From: Anaerolineaceae bacterium UBA2260
Lineage (GTDB): Bacteria; Chloroflexota; Anaerolineae; Anaerolineales; Anaerolineaceae
Direction of reading: 5' to 3'
Assembly: GCA_002347485.1 (NCBI GenBank)
Contig: DDXM01000054.1
Coordinates: 16,326 to 63,440 of the forward strand
DNA: 47,115 bases
The notes beneath the pieces are model-generated. The model was given only the letters and a program-made list of their open reading frames with translations. It searched no databases and was not told the origin of the DNA. Numbering within the stretch: the first letter of the stretch is position 1; each line of letters opens with the position of its first letter. Position numbers and translations under genes: made by a program. This document shows, one piece after another, positions 32,029 through 39,467 of the stretch.

Positions 32029-32448
32029 TCACTCACCTATGATCTTCACCAGCACGCGCTTCGGACGCCGCCCGTCGAACTCGCCGTAGAAGATTTGCTC
32101 CCAGGTGCCGAAGTCCAGGCGGCCGTTCGTCACCGCCACCACTACCTCGCGCCCCATGATCTGGCGCTTGATGTGCGCGTCGGCGTTGTCCTCGCCGGTG
32201 TCATTGTGGCGGTACTGCGAAACCGGCTCATGCGGCGCAACTTTCTCCAGCCAGGCATCGTAATCGCGATGCAGCCCGCTCTCGTCATCGTTGATAAACA
32301 CCGATGCCGTGATGTGCATCGGGTTGACCAGCGCCAGCCCCTCGCTGATCCCGCTTTCGCGCAGGCAGGCGTTCACCTGCGGGGTGATATTGACGAACGC
32401 TCGCCGGGTGGGCACGTTCAACAGCAGTTCTTTACGGTAGCTTTTCAT
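32029..32448 (-). CDS. yjbQ: YjbQ/UPF0047 family protein
   Basis: A 139-residue protein of normal UPF0047 length. ATG at complement 32446-32448 is chosen over the longer ORF because AAGGAG lies 7 bases before it. The family pattern is complete: ITPQVNACLRESGISEGLALVNPMHITASVFINDDESG, DAWLEKVAPHE and RQIMGREVVVAVTNGRLDFGTWEQIFYGEFDG. The histidine and arginine-rich site is conserved. YjbQ proteins are trimeric beta-rich proteins; some have weak thiamine-phosphate synthase activity in vitro, but the physiological role is unclear. Here it is first in a three-gene minus-strand group with a DNA methyltransferase and a phosphorylase. Confidence 0.88.
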   Translation of the reverse strand: MKSYRKELLLNVPTRRAFVNITPQVNACLRESGISEGLALVNPMHITASVFINDDESGLHRDYDAWLEKVAPHEPVSQYRHNDTGEDNADAHIKRQIMGREVVVAVTNGRLDFGTWEQIFYGEFDGRRPKRVLVKIIGE

Positions 32449-32499
32449 GCGTCGCTCCTTACTGCCTGATTTTACACTATTGCGCCTTTGGCGCATGTA

Positions 32500-32531
32500 A
32501 AAAGAAACGCGGAGCGTGATGGCGCTCCGCG
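32500..32531 (-). terminator. Terminator of the lipoprotein gene
   Basis: Read on the minus strand: perfect 9-bp stem CGCGGAGCG and CGCTCCGCG (32508-32516 and 32523-32531 on plus) with a 6-base loop, then TTTCTTTTT. It lies 20 bases downstream of the lipoprotein stop. Confidence 0.85.
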
Positions 32532-32551
32532 AATGCTTTACCTTAATCACA

Positions 32552-33523
32552 TTATTGCGCCGGGTTTTCCCAGAACTTCATCTCGTCGAACTTGACCGTG
32601 TACTTAGGGGTGTTGACCGAGCGCACGAACACGCCGAAGAATCCGCTCTTGAAACTGAGGTCGCTGACCGATCCCTGCGCTACGCCGTTCATGTAAATGG
32701 TGAACTGGTTGCCCACTGCCATCACGCCCAGGCGGTTGACCTGGTTAGCGCCGGTATTGACGTCAGGCGACTCCTTCCAATTGATTAGAATCTCGGCTTT
32801 CCCATTGGGCAGCACCTTGCCGTCCCACTTCCACAAGCGCAAGTAACCGTCGCAGGTCACCTCGTACAGGTATCCCTGCGTGGGTTCCTTGAACACCGGC
32901 ACGCGGAAGATGATGCCGTACGAGTCCTTATCTGCGCAGGCCGCGGAGTTCACGGTCAGCTCAATGTAACTGTTGGTCTGTTGCGAGATCAACGGCAGGC
33001 GCCAGCCGGCCATGCTGGTCAGGCCGGTCATTTGCATATAACCGTCCTTGAAAGCTACCGCGAGGTAATCGTCGGAATCGGTCGGCCAGGCCCACTTTTC
33101 GTAGCTGTCGAACGGATCACTACCGCTTGGGGTGCCCAATTTGAGCACCGGGTCGGTGGAGGGCATTTCGACCGTGGCAGCCGCGGTGGGTTCCTGCGTC
33201 GCTTGCGGTGTGCCGCTGCCAGCCGTGGGTTCAGCTGTTCCCTCCGGCTCTTCTGTCGCCAGCACAGGCGTGGGCTCTTCTGTCAACAAGTCCGCGGTAG
33301 CTGTCGCGGTAGGGATGACCGGAGTGAGCGTAGCCGGGGCGGGTGTGGAGGTCGCCGGGAAAGCGATCTCGGTCGTGGGGGTGGTCATCGTTGCCAGCAG
33401 TTCCGCCACCCGGGTTGCCATTTCCGCGTCACTGACAGGCTCTTCATTGCTGCTCAACGGGAAAATGCCGCAGGCGGACAGCGCGAGGCTTAACACGAAC
33501 ATCACAGGGATGAGTCTCTTCAT
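32552..33523 (-). CDS. Lipoprotein with Thr/Pro-rich linker and beta-sandwich domain
   Basis: A 323-residue protein; ATG at complement 33521-33523 is chosen because AGGAG precedes it and it starts the signal peptide MKRLIPVMFVLSLALSAC, with the lipobox LSAC and lipidated C18. Residues about 40-130 form a low-complexity linker rich in Thr, Pro, Ala and Glu, typical of Chloroflexota surface proteins. The C-terminal domain (about 140-323) has strands with YGIIFRVPVF, GYLRLWKWDG, NRLGVMAVGNQFTIYMNGV and SGFFGVFVRS, resembling concanavalin-like sugar-binding or DUF1080-like folds. The ligand is unknown. It lies alone between a strong terminator and the adenosine-specific kinase gene, same strand. 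Confidence 0.8.
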   Translation of the reverse strand: MKRLIPVMFVLSLALSACGIFPLSSNEEPVSDAEMATRVAELLATMTTPTTEIAFPATSTPAPATLTPVIPTATATADLLTEEPTPVLATEEPEGTAEPTAGSGTPQATQEPTAAATVEMPSTDPVLKLGTPSGSDPFDSYEKWAWPTDSDDYLAVAFKDGYMQMTGLTSMAGWRLPLISQQTNSYIELTVNSAACADKDSYGIIFRVPVFKEPTQGYLYEVTCDGYLRLWKWDGKVLPNGKAEILINWKESPDVNTGANQVNRLGVMAVGNQFTIYMNGVAQGSVSDLSFKSGFFGVFVRSVNTPKYTVKFDEMKFWENPAQ

Positions 33524-33557
33524 TACTATCTCCTTCTCAATGGCAGGGAACCTTCGC

Positions 33558-34046
33558 CTACCCTGCCTTGTAACCAATCTTGCGCAGGAAATCCTTGCGC
33601 CATTTCACATCCGCTTCGCTTTCGAAACCCTTGGGGGCTTCGCCTTCCACCACGCCCATGATACCCCGACCACGCCCGTTGTCATACACGATGACCTCGG
33701 TGACGTTGGCAGTGGCGCAGAAGATATTGGCCACCTCGGGCACGTTCTTGACCGCGTTCAGCACATTGATGGGGAAGTATCCCTCGCCCAGGAAGATGAT
33801 GAAACTGTGACCCGCGCCGATGAGCATGGCGTTTTCGCGCGCCAGGTCAACCAGCCCCTGGTCCGTGCCAGACGAACGAATCAGGCACGCGCCGGAGGCC
33901 TCACAAAACGCAAGCCCGAACTTGATGCCCGGCACCGCGCACACCAGCGCCTCGTAAATATCCTCGACCGTCTTTATAAAATGCGACTGCCCAAGAATGA
34001 AATTGGTTTCTTCTGGTTTAGTGATCTTGATGCTTTCAAATTCCAT
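33558..34046 (-). CDS. Adenosine-specific kinase family protein (DUF355)
   Basis: A 162-residue protein; the start at complement 34044-34046 follows GGAGGAACAAG, and the longer ORF upstream is not needed. Segments match the family called adenosine-specific kinase: ETNFILGQSHFIKTVEDIYEAL, PGIKFGLAFCEASG, SSGTDQGLVDLARENAMLIGAGHSF, ANIFCATANVTEVIVYD and RGIMGVVEG, in a compact beta/alpha protein unlike ribokinase-type adenosine kinases. Structures exist from archaea, but the physiological role in bacteria is poorly known. It is divergent from rnz, with a 140-base intergenic region. Confidence 0.85.
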   Translation of the reverse strand: MEFESIKITKPEETNFILGQSHFIKTVEDIYEALVCAVPGIKFGLAFCEASGACLIRSSGTDQGLVDLARENAMLIGAGHSFIIFLGEGYFPINVLNAVKNVPEVANIFCATANVTEVIVYDNGRGRGIMGVVEGEAPKGFESEADVKWRKDFLRKIGYKAG

Positions 34047-34186
34047 CTTGTTCCTCCTTCCGCACACAAGCATGATTAACATACAACCGTTCCTGGAACA
34101 TTGCAACCTTTATGCCATTTATCGGCGCGGGTACGCGGGCGGTAAGTTGCGGTAAAATAGAAGAACACCCTGAAAGGACGCCGCCA

Positions 34187-35107
34187 TTGTTCGAGATCAT
34201 TTTCCTCGGTACCTCAGCCTCAGCCCCCTCCCCCAAACGCAACCTCCCCGCCTACCTGGTGCAGCATGACGAGTACCGCTTCCTGGTCGACTGCGGCGAA
34301 GGCACCCAGCGCCAGATCCTGCAATCCGGCATCGGCTTCAAGCGCCTCAACCGCATCCTCATTACCCACGGCCACCTCGATCACATCCTCGGCCTCGGCG
34401 GGCTGCTCTCCACCTTCATGCGCTGGGAGAGCATCGACCAGCTCGAGATCTACGGCGGCGCCAGCGCGCTCGAACGCATCAGCGACCTGGTGCACTCCGT
34501 GGTGCTGCGCGGCGCGCGCCCGCCCATGCCAATCTCGCTCATCCCGGTCAAGCCTGGTGTGATCTTCGATGCCGCTGATTTCTCGGTCAGCGCCTTTCCT
34601 GTCAATCACCGCGGACCGGACTGCTACGGCTACCTCTTTGAGGAGAAAGGCCGCCAGCCCTTCCTGGCTGAAAAAGCGGAAGCCCTGGGCATCCCGCCCG
34701 GCCCGCTGCGCGGCAGGCTGGTGAAAGGCGAAAGCGTCACCCTGGAGGACGGGAGCATCATCACCCCGCAAATGGTCACCGGCGAGTTCCGCCCAGGCGC
34801 GCGCCTGGCCGCCATCGGCGACCTCGGCGAGACCGACAGCCTGGTGGACCTGCTGCACGGAGTGGATGGGCTGGTTATCGAATCGACCTACCTCGAGGAG
34901 GAGCGCGAGATGGCGAAGCAGTTCTCGCACCTCACCGCACGCCAGGCCGCCGCCTTCGCCAGTCAGATCGGCGCGGGCAAGCTGATGCTCACCCACCTCA
35001 GCCGCCGCTACCGCGACAAGGACGTGCTGGCTGAAGCCCTGGCGGTGTTCGAGAACTCCTCGGTCGCGCGCGATTTCGACACCTTCACCATCAAGCGCGA
35101 GGACTGA
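34187..35107 (+). CDS. rnz: Ribonuclease Z
   Basis: A 307-residue metallo-beta-lactamase-fold enzyme. I choose TTG 34187 (after GAAAGGAC at 34172-34179) over the ORF start 34112, because a TAAAAT -10 (34153-34158) lies between them and the family begins with a strand such as FEIIFLGTSASAPSP. The metal site motif is H61-G-H63-L-D65-H66 (ITHGHLDHILG); further ligands follow in FPVNHRGPDCYGY, AIGDLGE (aspartate) and MLTHLSRRY. The long-type insertion present in ELAC2 is absent, so it is the short form. RNase Z removes 3' trailers of tRNA precursors lacking CCA, which fits the tRNA-Val gene here that lacks CCA. Confidence 0.9.
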   Translation: MFEIIFLGTSASAPSPKRNLPAYLVQHDEYRFLVDCGEGTQRQILQSGIGFKRLNRILITHGHLDHILGLGGLLSTFMRWESIDQLEIYGGASALERISDLVHSVVLRGARPPMPISLIPVKPGVIFDAADFSVSAFPVNHRGPDCYGYLFEEKGRQPFLAEKAEALGIPPGPLRGRLVKGESVTLEDGSIITPQMVTGEFRPGARLAAIGDLGETDSLVDLLHGVDGLVIESTYLEEEREMAKQFSHLTARQAAAFASQIGAGKLMLTHLSRRYRDKDVLAEALAVFENSSVARDFDTFTIKRED

Positions 35108-35296
35108 ACCCGCGCAGCCCGGCGCGCCGCGATCCTTCGAAAATTCATGACTCATTTCACTATGCGCGGCAGGGGGATTTGTGGTATCTTATTCATGCGA
35201 AGAAACACTCGGTCCACCATCAGAAAAATCTAACAGATCTAAACTTGGGGGCGTGTACGCATCCACACCCCCATACACTTAAAAGGTTAGCTGAGA

Positions 35297-36106
35297 ATGC
35301 AGCCAAATATGAATCTGCCAACCGATCCATCATCGAGTTTCAAGTCCGCGGCAGCGCCGTTCACTCACACCTGCCCGCATCTTGGTCTGATGGATGACCG
35401 CGCCACGGTGACGCTTTTCCCGACCGAAGATAACCTGTGTTTCCACTGCAAACCGCCCGCCGCGCCGAACGCTGCCTACCAGACACGCTACTGCCTTTCC
35501 ATGAATTTCGACGATTGCGCGCTCAAGCAGCAGGAAGCCCCCGGCAAATTGCCCGCCGCATCGCGCTGGCCGGTGGATCCCGCCGTCCCACGCGCTGCCT
35601 GGCTGCACACTGCCGGCGCGCTCGGCATCTCCCTGCTGCTGGCGTTCTTCTTCATTCTCTGGCTGCCCGGCATCATCTCCGACCTGATGACGACCTTCGC
35701 GCCCACGCCGGTCTCCGGCGGTAACTGGCCTACGCTCACCCCCAGCGCCACCAGCGAGCTCATCGCGACCCAGCTCCCCGTAACGATCACGCCATCCCCT
35801 TTCCCTACTGCCACGAAGACCGTGACCTCCGTCCCAACGCCAGCGCCACAACTCATCAAGTTGACGGTCGCTGAAATGGATTTTGGCGTCAACTGCCGCG
35901 CCGGTCCGGATACTTCTTATGCCAGCCTTATTGTGGTCTATACTGGTGATGAGCTCGAAGCCTTCGGACGCGACGAAACAGACCAATTCTTTGCCGTGCG
36001 CATCCCAAACCAGGGCATCAGCGAGTGCTGGCTGATGCGCACCTTCGTCAATGTCGAGGGAGACACCGATACCTTGCCGATCCTCACCCCCGCGCCCACA
36101 CCCTGA
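35297..36106 (+). CDS. Single-pass membrane protein with Cys-rich N-terminus and SH3-like extracellular domain
   Basis: A 269-residue protein. The N-terminus has a cysteine pattern (CPHLGLMDDRATVTLFP, then CFHC about residues 48-51, YCLSMNFDDC) similar to a small domain common at the N-terminus of Chloroflexota surface proteins. One transmembrane helix follows (about 107-128). A Thr/Pro-rich linker (about 135-190) leads to a C-terminal SH3b-like domain, with FGVNCRAGPDTSYASLIVV and WLMRTFVN. So the Cys-rich part is cytoplasmic and the SH3-like part outside, perhaps touching the cell wall. A GC-rich hairpin (35247-35272) lies in the 5' region. Function unknown. Confidence 0.75.
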   Translation: MQPNMNLPTDPSSSFKSAAAPFTHTCPHLGLMDDRATVTLFPTEDNLCFHCKPPAAPNAAYQTRYCLSMNFDDCALKQQEAPGKLPAASRWPVDPAVPRAAWLHTAGALGISLLLAFFFILWLPGIISDLMTTFAPTPVSGGNWPTLTPSATSELIATQLPVTITPSPFPTATKTVTSVPTPAPQLIKLTVAEMDFGVNCRAGPDTSYASLIVVYTGDELEAFGRDETDQFFAVRIPNQGISECWLMRTFVNVEGDTDTLPILTPAPTP

Positions 36107-36147
36107 GATCGCGCAAATTCTGCATTCTCCCATCTTGCAATTGTTGC

Positions 36148-36738
36148 CTAATCGCCCGGCGCTTGCTCCAGCAGTTGCCGCCGCGGGCGATCCAGCCATT
36201 TCTTGAAAGGCACGAACAGCAGCACCGCTACGACGTACGCCAGCGTGAGCGTTGCTGCGCCGCTGAGTGCCAGGTGCAGGAAGAGCTGCCCCATCGCCAA
36301 CCCCGCACCCAGGTCGGAGTTGCGCGTGAGCAGATACACCGTGAAGTAGATCCCCGCGCCAATCAGCGCAGGCAACGGGAAAAGGTACAGGAAGACCCCG
36401 GAGGTGGCGGCGAAACCCTGCCCGCCTTTGAAGCGCGCGAAGAGTGGGAAGTCGTGACCGAGGATGGCCGCCGCGCCCCCCAGCATCTGACCGCCCAGCG
36501 CCAGCCCGGAGAGGTCTGCCAGCATCACCGCGAGCAACCCCTTCACGATATCCACCAGCGCCACCAAGACCCCGGCGCGCATGCCGAATTGCCGTTTGGT
36601 GTTGCGCGCGCCCATGTTGCCATCGCCCAGCGCGCGGATATCGGCGCTCGCGCGCAGCCGCGAGTAGACCAGCGCCGTGGGGAAAGAGCCGATGAGGTAA
36701 GCCGCCAGTATCACGAAGAAGAACGTCGTCGTTTTCAT
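36148..36738 (-). CDS. plsY: Glycerol-3-phosphate acyltransferase PlsY
   Basis: A 196-residue membrane protein with about five helices. ATG at complement 36736-36738 is chosen because GGAGGTGCGGTG directly precedes it; an ORF extends further upstream over the metK promoter but is not used. Family motifs are visible: YLIGSFPTALVYSRLRASADIRALGDGNMGARN (motif 1, ribose/phosphate side), AAILGHDFPLFARFKGGQGFA (motif 2, GHxFxxFxxFKGGKG-like) and a C-terminal amphipathic helix. PlsY acylates glycerol 3-phosphate from acyl phosphate, the first step of phospholipid synthesis. It needs PlsX, which is not here. It is divergent from metK. Confidence 0.9.
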   Translation of the reverse strand: MKTTTFFFVILAAYLIGSFPTALVYSRLRASADIRALGDGNMGARNTKRQFGMRAGVLVALVDIVKGLLAVMLADLSGLALGGQMLGGAAAILGHDFPLFARFKGGQGFAATSGVFLYLFPLPALIGAGIYFTVYLLTRNSDLGAGLAMGQLFLHLALSGAATLTLAYVVAVLLFVPFKKWLDRPRRQLLEQAPGD

Positions 36739-36838
36739 CACCGCACCTCCTCTACAATATAACGTTTTTTTCGCTCCAAGGGTGCACCCACTTACTCCTA
36801 TGACCTTCCTCCCACCCCAAATTGTGACCCGCAGGGGT

Positions 36839-36867
36839 TTGACATCCCCGCCCCGGCATGATAAACT
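36839..36867 (+). promoter_or_regulatory. Promoter of the metK riboswitch transcript
   Basis: Perfect -35 TTGACA (36839-36844), 17 bases, TAAACT (36862-36867) with an extended -10 TG at 36859-36860. It lies 30 bases before the riboswitch aptamer. Confidence 0.75.
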
Positions 36868-36896
36868 GTTCTCAATTACATAGCCCCAACACGGCA

Positions 36897-36996
36897 CTTC
36901 TATCCAGAGAGGCGGAGGGACCGGCCCGATGATGCCTCGGCAACCAATCAGTGATGATATGGTGCCAATTCCGACAGTGGATCTGGAAGATAGAGG
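36897..36996 (+). promoter_or_regulatory. SAM-I riboswitch (S-box) aptamer
   Basis: The stretch carries the SAM-I core in order: P1 5' strand TCTATC (36899-36904), CAGAGAGG, GGAGGGACCGGCCCGATGA, TGCC-CGGCAACC, GGTGCCAATTCC, and the P1 3' strand GATAGA (36989-36994). In S-boxes, bound SAM stabilises P1 and turns the downstream gene off. It precedes metK, a classical target, so the cell represses SAM synthesis when SAM is plentiful. Confidence 0.93.
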
Positions 36997-37012
36997 GCAG
37001 CCGAAAGCGACC

Positions 37013-37050
37013 TTGCCCCTCGAGTTTACCGGTACGGGGCAATTCATTTT
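37013..37050 (+). terminator. Riboswitch-controlled terminator (expression platform)
   Basis: TTGCCCC (37013-37019) pairs with GGGGCAA (37036-37042), followed by TTCATTTT. The alternative antiterminator GAGGGCA (36993-36999) with TGCCCCTC (37014-37021) overlaps the P1 3' strand by 2 bases, so P1 formation on SAM binding favours the terminator. Inferred from base pairing. Confidence 0.65.
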
Positions 37051-37065
37051 AAAGGAGACCACACA

Positions 37066-38280
37066 ATGTCAGCCAGTTCTTTCATGGATAGCCCAAGTTT
37101 CAAATTCACCTCCGAGTCGGTCACCGAAGGTCACCCCGACAAGCTCTGCGACCTCGTCAGCGACTCCGTCCTCGACGCCTGCCTCGAGCAGGACCCACGT
37201 TCGCGCGTGGCGTGCGAGACCGCCGCCAAGACCGGGTACGTGATGATCCTCGGCGAGATCACCACCACCGCCTTCGTCAACTTTGACGAGCTGGTGCGCA
37301 AGGTGGTCAAGGGCATCGGTTACGACAGCTCCGACAAGGGCTTCGACGGCAGCACCTGCGGCGTGCTTTCCGCCATTTCCTCCCAGTCGCCCGATATCGC
37401 CCTCGGTGTCGACAAATCCTACGAGGCCAAGGGCGGCGAGGTAACCGACCAGGAGCTCAACGAGATCGGTGCCGGAGACCAGGGGATGATGTTCGGTTAC
37501 GCCTGCGACGAGACCCCCACCCTCATGCCCATGCCCATCTACCTGGCGCACAAGCTCACCCAGCGCCTCTCCGAGGTGCGCAAGGCGGGCATTCTGCCCT
37601 GGCTGCGCCCTGACGGCAAGAGCCAGGTGACGGTCGAGTACGCCTACGGCAAGCCTGTACGCGTGGATACCGTCCTCGTGAGCACCCAGCACTCCGAAAG
37701 CGTCTCGCACGCCGATATCCGCGAGGGCATCATCGAGCACGTCATCAACTACGCCATCCCCGAAAGCCTGCTCGACGGTCAGCCGAAGATCTACGTCAAC
37801 CCCACCGGGCGCTTCGTCATCGGCGGGCCGATGGGCGACGCCGGCGTGACCGGGCGCAAGATCATCGTCGACACCTACGGCGGCATGGGGCGCCACGGCG
37901 GCGGCGCCTTCTCCGGCAAGGACCCCACAAAGGTGGACCGCTCCGCTGCATACGCCGCACGCTGGGCCGCCAAGAACGTGGTCGCCGCCGGGCTCGCCAA
38001 TCGCTGCGAGATCCAGGTGGCGTACGCCATCGGCGTGGCGCACCCGCTCTCCGTCAACGTGGAGACCTTTGGCACCGGCGCCATCTCCGATGAGCAGATC
38101 GCGCGCCTGGTGAGCGAGCACTTCGACCTGCGCCCCGGCGCCATCATCCGCGACCTCGACCTGCGCCGCCCCATCTACCACCTCACCTCGAATTACGGTC
38201 ACTTCGGGCGCGAGCTCCCCGAATTTACTTGGGAGAGGACTGATAAGGCGCTTGCGCTGCGGCAGGCTGCTGGTCTTTAA
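37066..38280 (+). CDS. metK: S-adenosylmethionine synthetase
   Basis: A 404-residue enzyme of normal length. The ATP and methionine sites are visible: FTSESVTEGHPDKLCD (14-29), GEITTTAFVNFDE, the gating loop SSDKGFDGSTCGV, IGAGDQGMMFGYACDET, VNPTGRFVIGGPMGDAGVTGRK (phosphate loop), YGGMGRHGGGAFSGKDPTKVDRS and YAIGVAHPLSVNVETFG. It converts ATP and methionine to S-adenosylmethionine, the donor for the many methyltransferases in this window. AAAGGAG lies 10 bases before the ATG. It is under the SAM-I riboswitch upstream and has a terminator downstream. Confidence 0.97.
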   Translation: MSASSFMDSPSFKFTSESVTEGHPDKLCDLVSDSVLDACLEQDPRSRVACETAAKTGYVMILGEITTTAFVNFDELVRKVVKGIGYDSSDKGFDGSTCGVLSAISSQSPDIALGVDKSYEAKGGEVTDQELNEIGAGDQGMMFGYACDETPTLMPMPIYLAHKLTQRLSEVRKAGILPWLRPDGKSQVTVEYAYGKPVRVDTVLVSTQHSESVSHADIREGIIEHVINYAIPESLLDGQPKIYVNPTGRFVIGGPMGDAGVTGRKIIVDTYGGMGRHGGGAFSGKDPTKVDRSAAYAARWAAKNVVAAGLANRCEIQVAYAIGVAHPLSVNVETFGTGAISDEQIARLVSEHFDLRPGAIIRDLDLRRPIYHLTSNYGHFGRELPEFTWERTDKALALRQAAGL

Positions 38281-38288
38281 AAAACATT

Positions 38289-38317
38289 GGGGCGTATTAA
38301 TATACGCCCCGTTCACT
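38289..38317 (+). terminator. metK terminator
   Basis: Perfect 9-bp stem GGGGCGTAT (38289-38297) and ATACGCCCC (38302-38310), loop TAAT, then GTTCACTTTTC. Confidence 0.85.
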
Positions 38318-38359
38318 TTTCTTTTTTTGGGGGAATGCGCGGGAACCTCCCGCGTACTG

Positions 38360-38391
38360 TCATTGCGAAGGCAAAGCCTGAAGCAATCCCC
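38360..38391. repeat. Dispersed palindromic repeat in the gene-free stretch 38318-38688
   Basis: A 32-base element begins TCATTGCGAAGG and ends GAAGCAATCCCC, with ATTGC and GCAAT as ends of an imperfect palindrome. Sequences like this are scattered through many bacterial genomes as REP-like elements. The rest of the stretch, up to the AT-rich island, holds only a loose pair of similar segments starting GCCAAAAACC (38416 and 38546) and no gene that I can support. Confidence 0.5.
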
Positions 38392-38688
38392 AACCTACCC
38401 TCTGGTTAACCCCGCGCCAAAAACCCGGATGAGGTGGTGCGCCCGCGGAACGCGAACCTTTTCTAGAAAGTCGCCCTTGCGTCGCTCAGATCCTCGGAGC
38501 CCATGCATCGAGCGAACCGCGACTTCGGGCATTTTGCTCTCTCCGCCAAAAACCGCAGATGAAGTGTACATTAATTAGTGGGTATTTAATGAATGAAAAA
38601 ATACCCTATTAAATCAATCTGCCAAAGATTGGAAATTTCACGATAATTATTAAACTAGTTGGTATATAAGCCAAATTAATTCACAATC

Positions 38689-39465
38689 TCACTTGCGCAA
38701 AAATGAACCCAAGTTCAATAGATCAAAAGACATTTGAATGGGAAATAACAAGGGGAAATTTCCGCGCAATATTTTGAACAAAGGTCCCTTTTCAGAGACG
38801 CTATTCTCCTTTTTGCTAATTAAATGGTCAATCGAAATAGTTCCTAGATTTAATAAGTCAATAAAAGCATCAACATTCGGGGGTCCAGTAAAAGTAGCAG
38901 TTGTGTAATGAAAATATTCTTTACCATTTTTCTTCAATACATTGCCCTGTACCCATAAAGTAATCGGATGCGTTTTGAGGAGTCGAGACTTAAGAGTATT
39001 TAGATACCAAGAAGCCACATTAACAACAATATCAGATGAATGAAATTCTTCATGAAGAATTTCAGTGGATTTGTCAATCCGCAATCTCAAATTCTGTGAA
39101 TTATTGTGTTTTGAATTTATCGTGCAGAACAACTTTTTTCCCCCATCTTTAGTCACATAGCCATATGTCTCAACAATTTCTCTAGATGATTTGCAGTTAC
39201 TTATTGTCCAATCAGGAACTTGAGCAAATAAATTAACTCTGTTTAATTTCGTTGAGAATTTATTCCTACTAGCATTAACCACAATTCCACGGTAATTTGG
39301 TTTCCCTGTAGAAGAATAATTAATGCCTAATTCCGCTAATAGTGTCATACCAATTGATGATGATCCATAATTTACAGATGGTACGAAACCTTTTTTACTT
39401 ATATTACCCATTAAACTAAGTAAACTCTTCAGGTCTTGGTCAATTACACTTACTTTTTCTACCAT
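38689..39465 (-). CDS. MvaI/BcnI-like restriction endonuclease homologue with substituted active site
   Basis: A 258-residue protein, last gene of the island operon. The segment GSSSIGMTLLAELGINYSS (34-52), the strand RGIVVNASR (59-67) and RVNLFAQVPDW (76-86) follow the order of the MvaI/BcnI family, monomeric enzymes that cut CCWGG/CCSGG-type sites. In MvaI the catalytic residues are D, E five later and K two after that (PD...E-x-K). Here the same spacing gives N57, V62 and N64, so all three are replaced. Either the nuclease is dead, the active site is formed elsewhere, or my family assignment is wrong. It starts 2 bases after the helicase stop. Confidence 0.6.
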   Translation of the reverse strand: MVEKVSVIDQDLKSLLSLMGNISKKGFVPSVNYGSSSIGMTLLAELGINYSSTGKPNYRGIVVNASRNKFSTKLNRVNLFAQVPDWTISNCKSSREIVETYGYVTKDGGKKLFCTINSKHNNSQNLRLRIDKSTEILHEEFHSSDIVVNVASWYLNTLKSRLLKTHPITLWVQGNVLKKNGKEYFHYTTATFTGPPNVDAFIDLLNLGTISIDHLISKKENSVSEKGPLFKILRGNFPLLFPIQMSFDLLNLGSFLRK

Positions 39466-39467
39466 TT

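Noticed and set aside
31393..32469. 358-residue plus-strand open frame
   Set aside because: It runs antisense to the DNA methyltransferase and yjbQ, both of which have clear motifs.
34220..35155. 311-residue open frame on the minus strand
   Set aside because: Antisense shadow of rnz, with biased composition and no recognisable domain.
37069..38316. 415-residue open frame on the minus strand
   Set aside because: It is the antisense shadow of metK; composition is Gly/Val/Asp-biased low complexity and it has no ribosome site.
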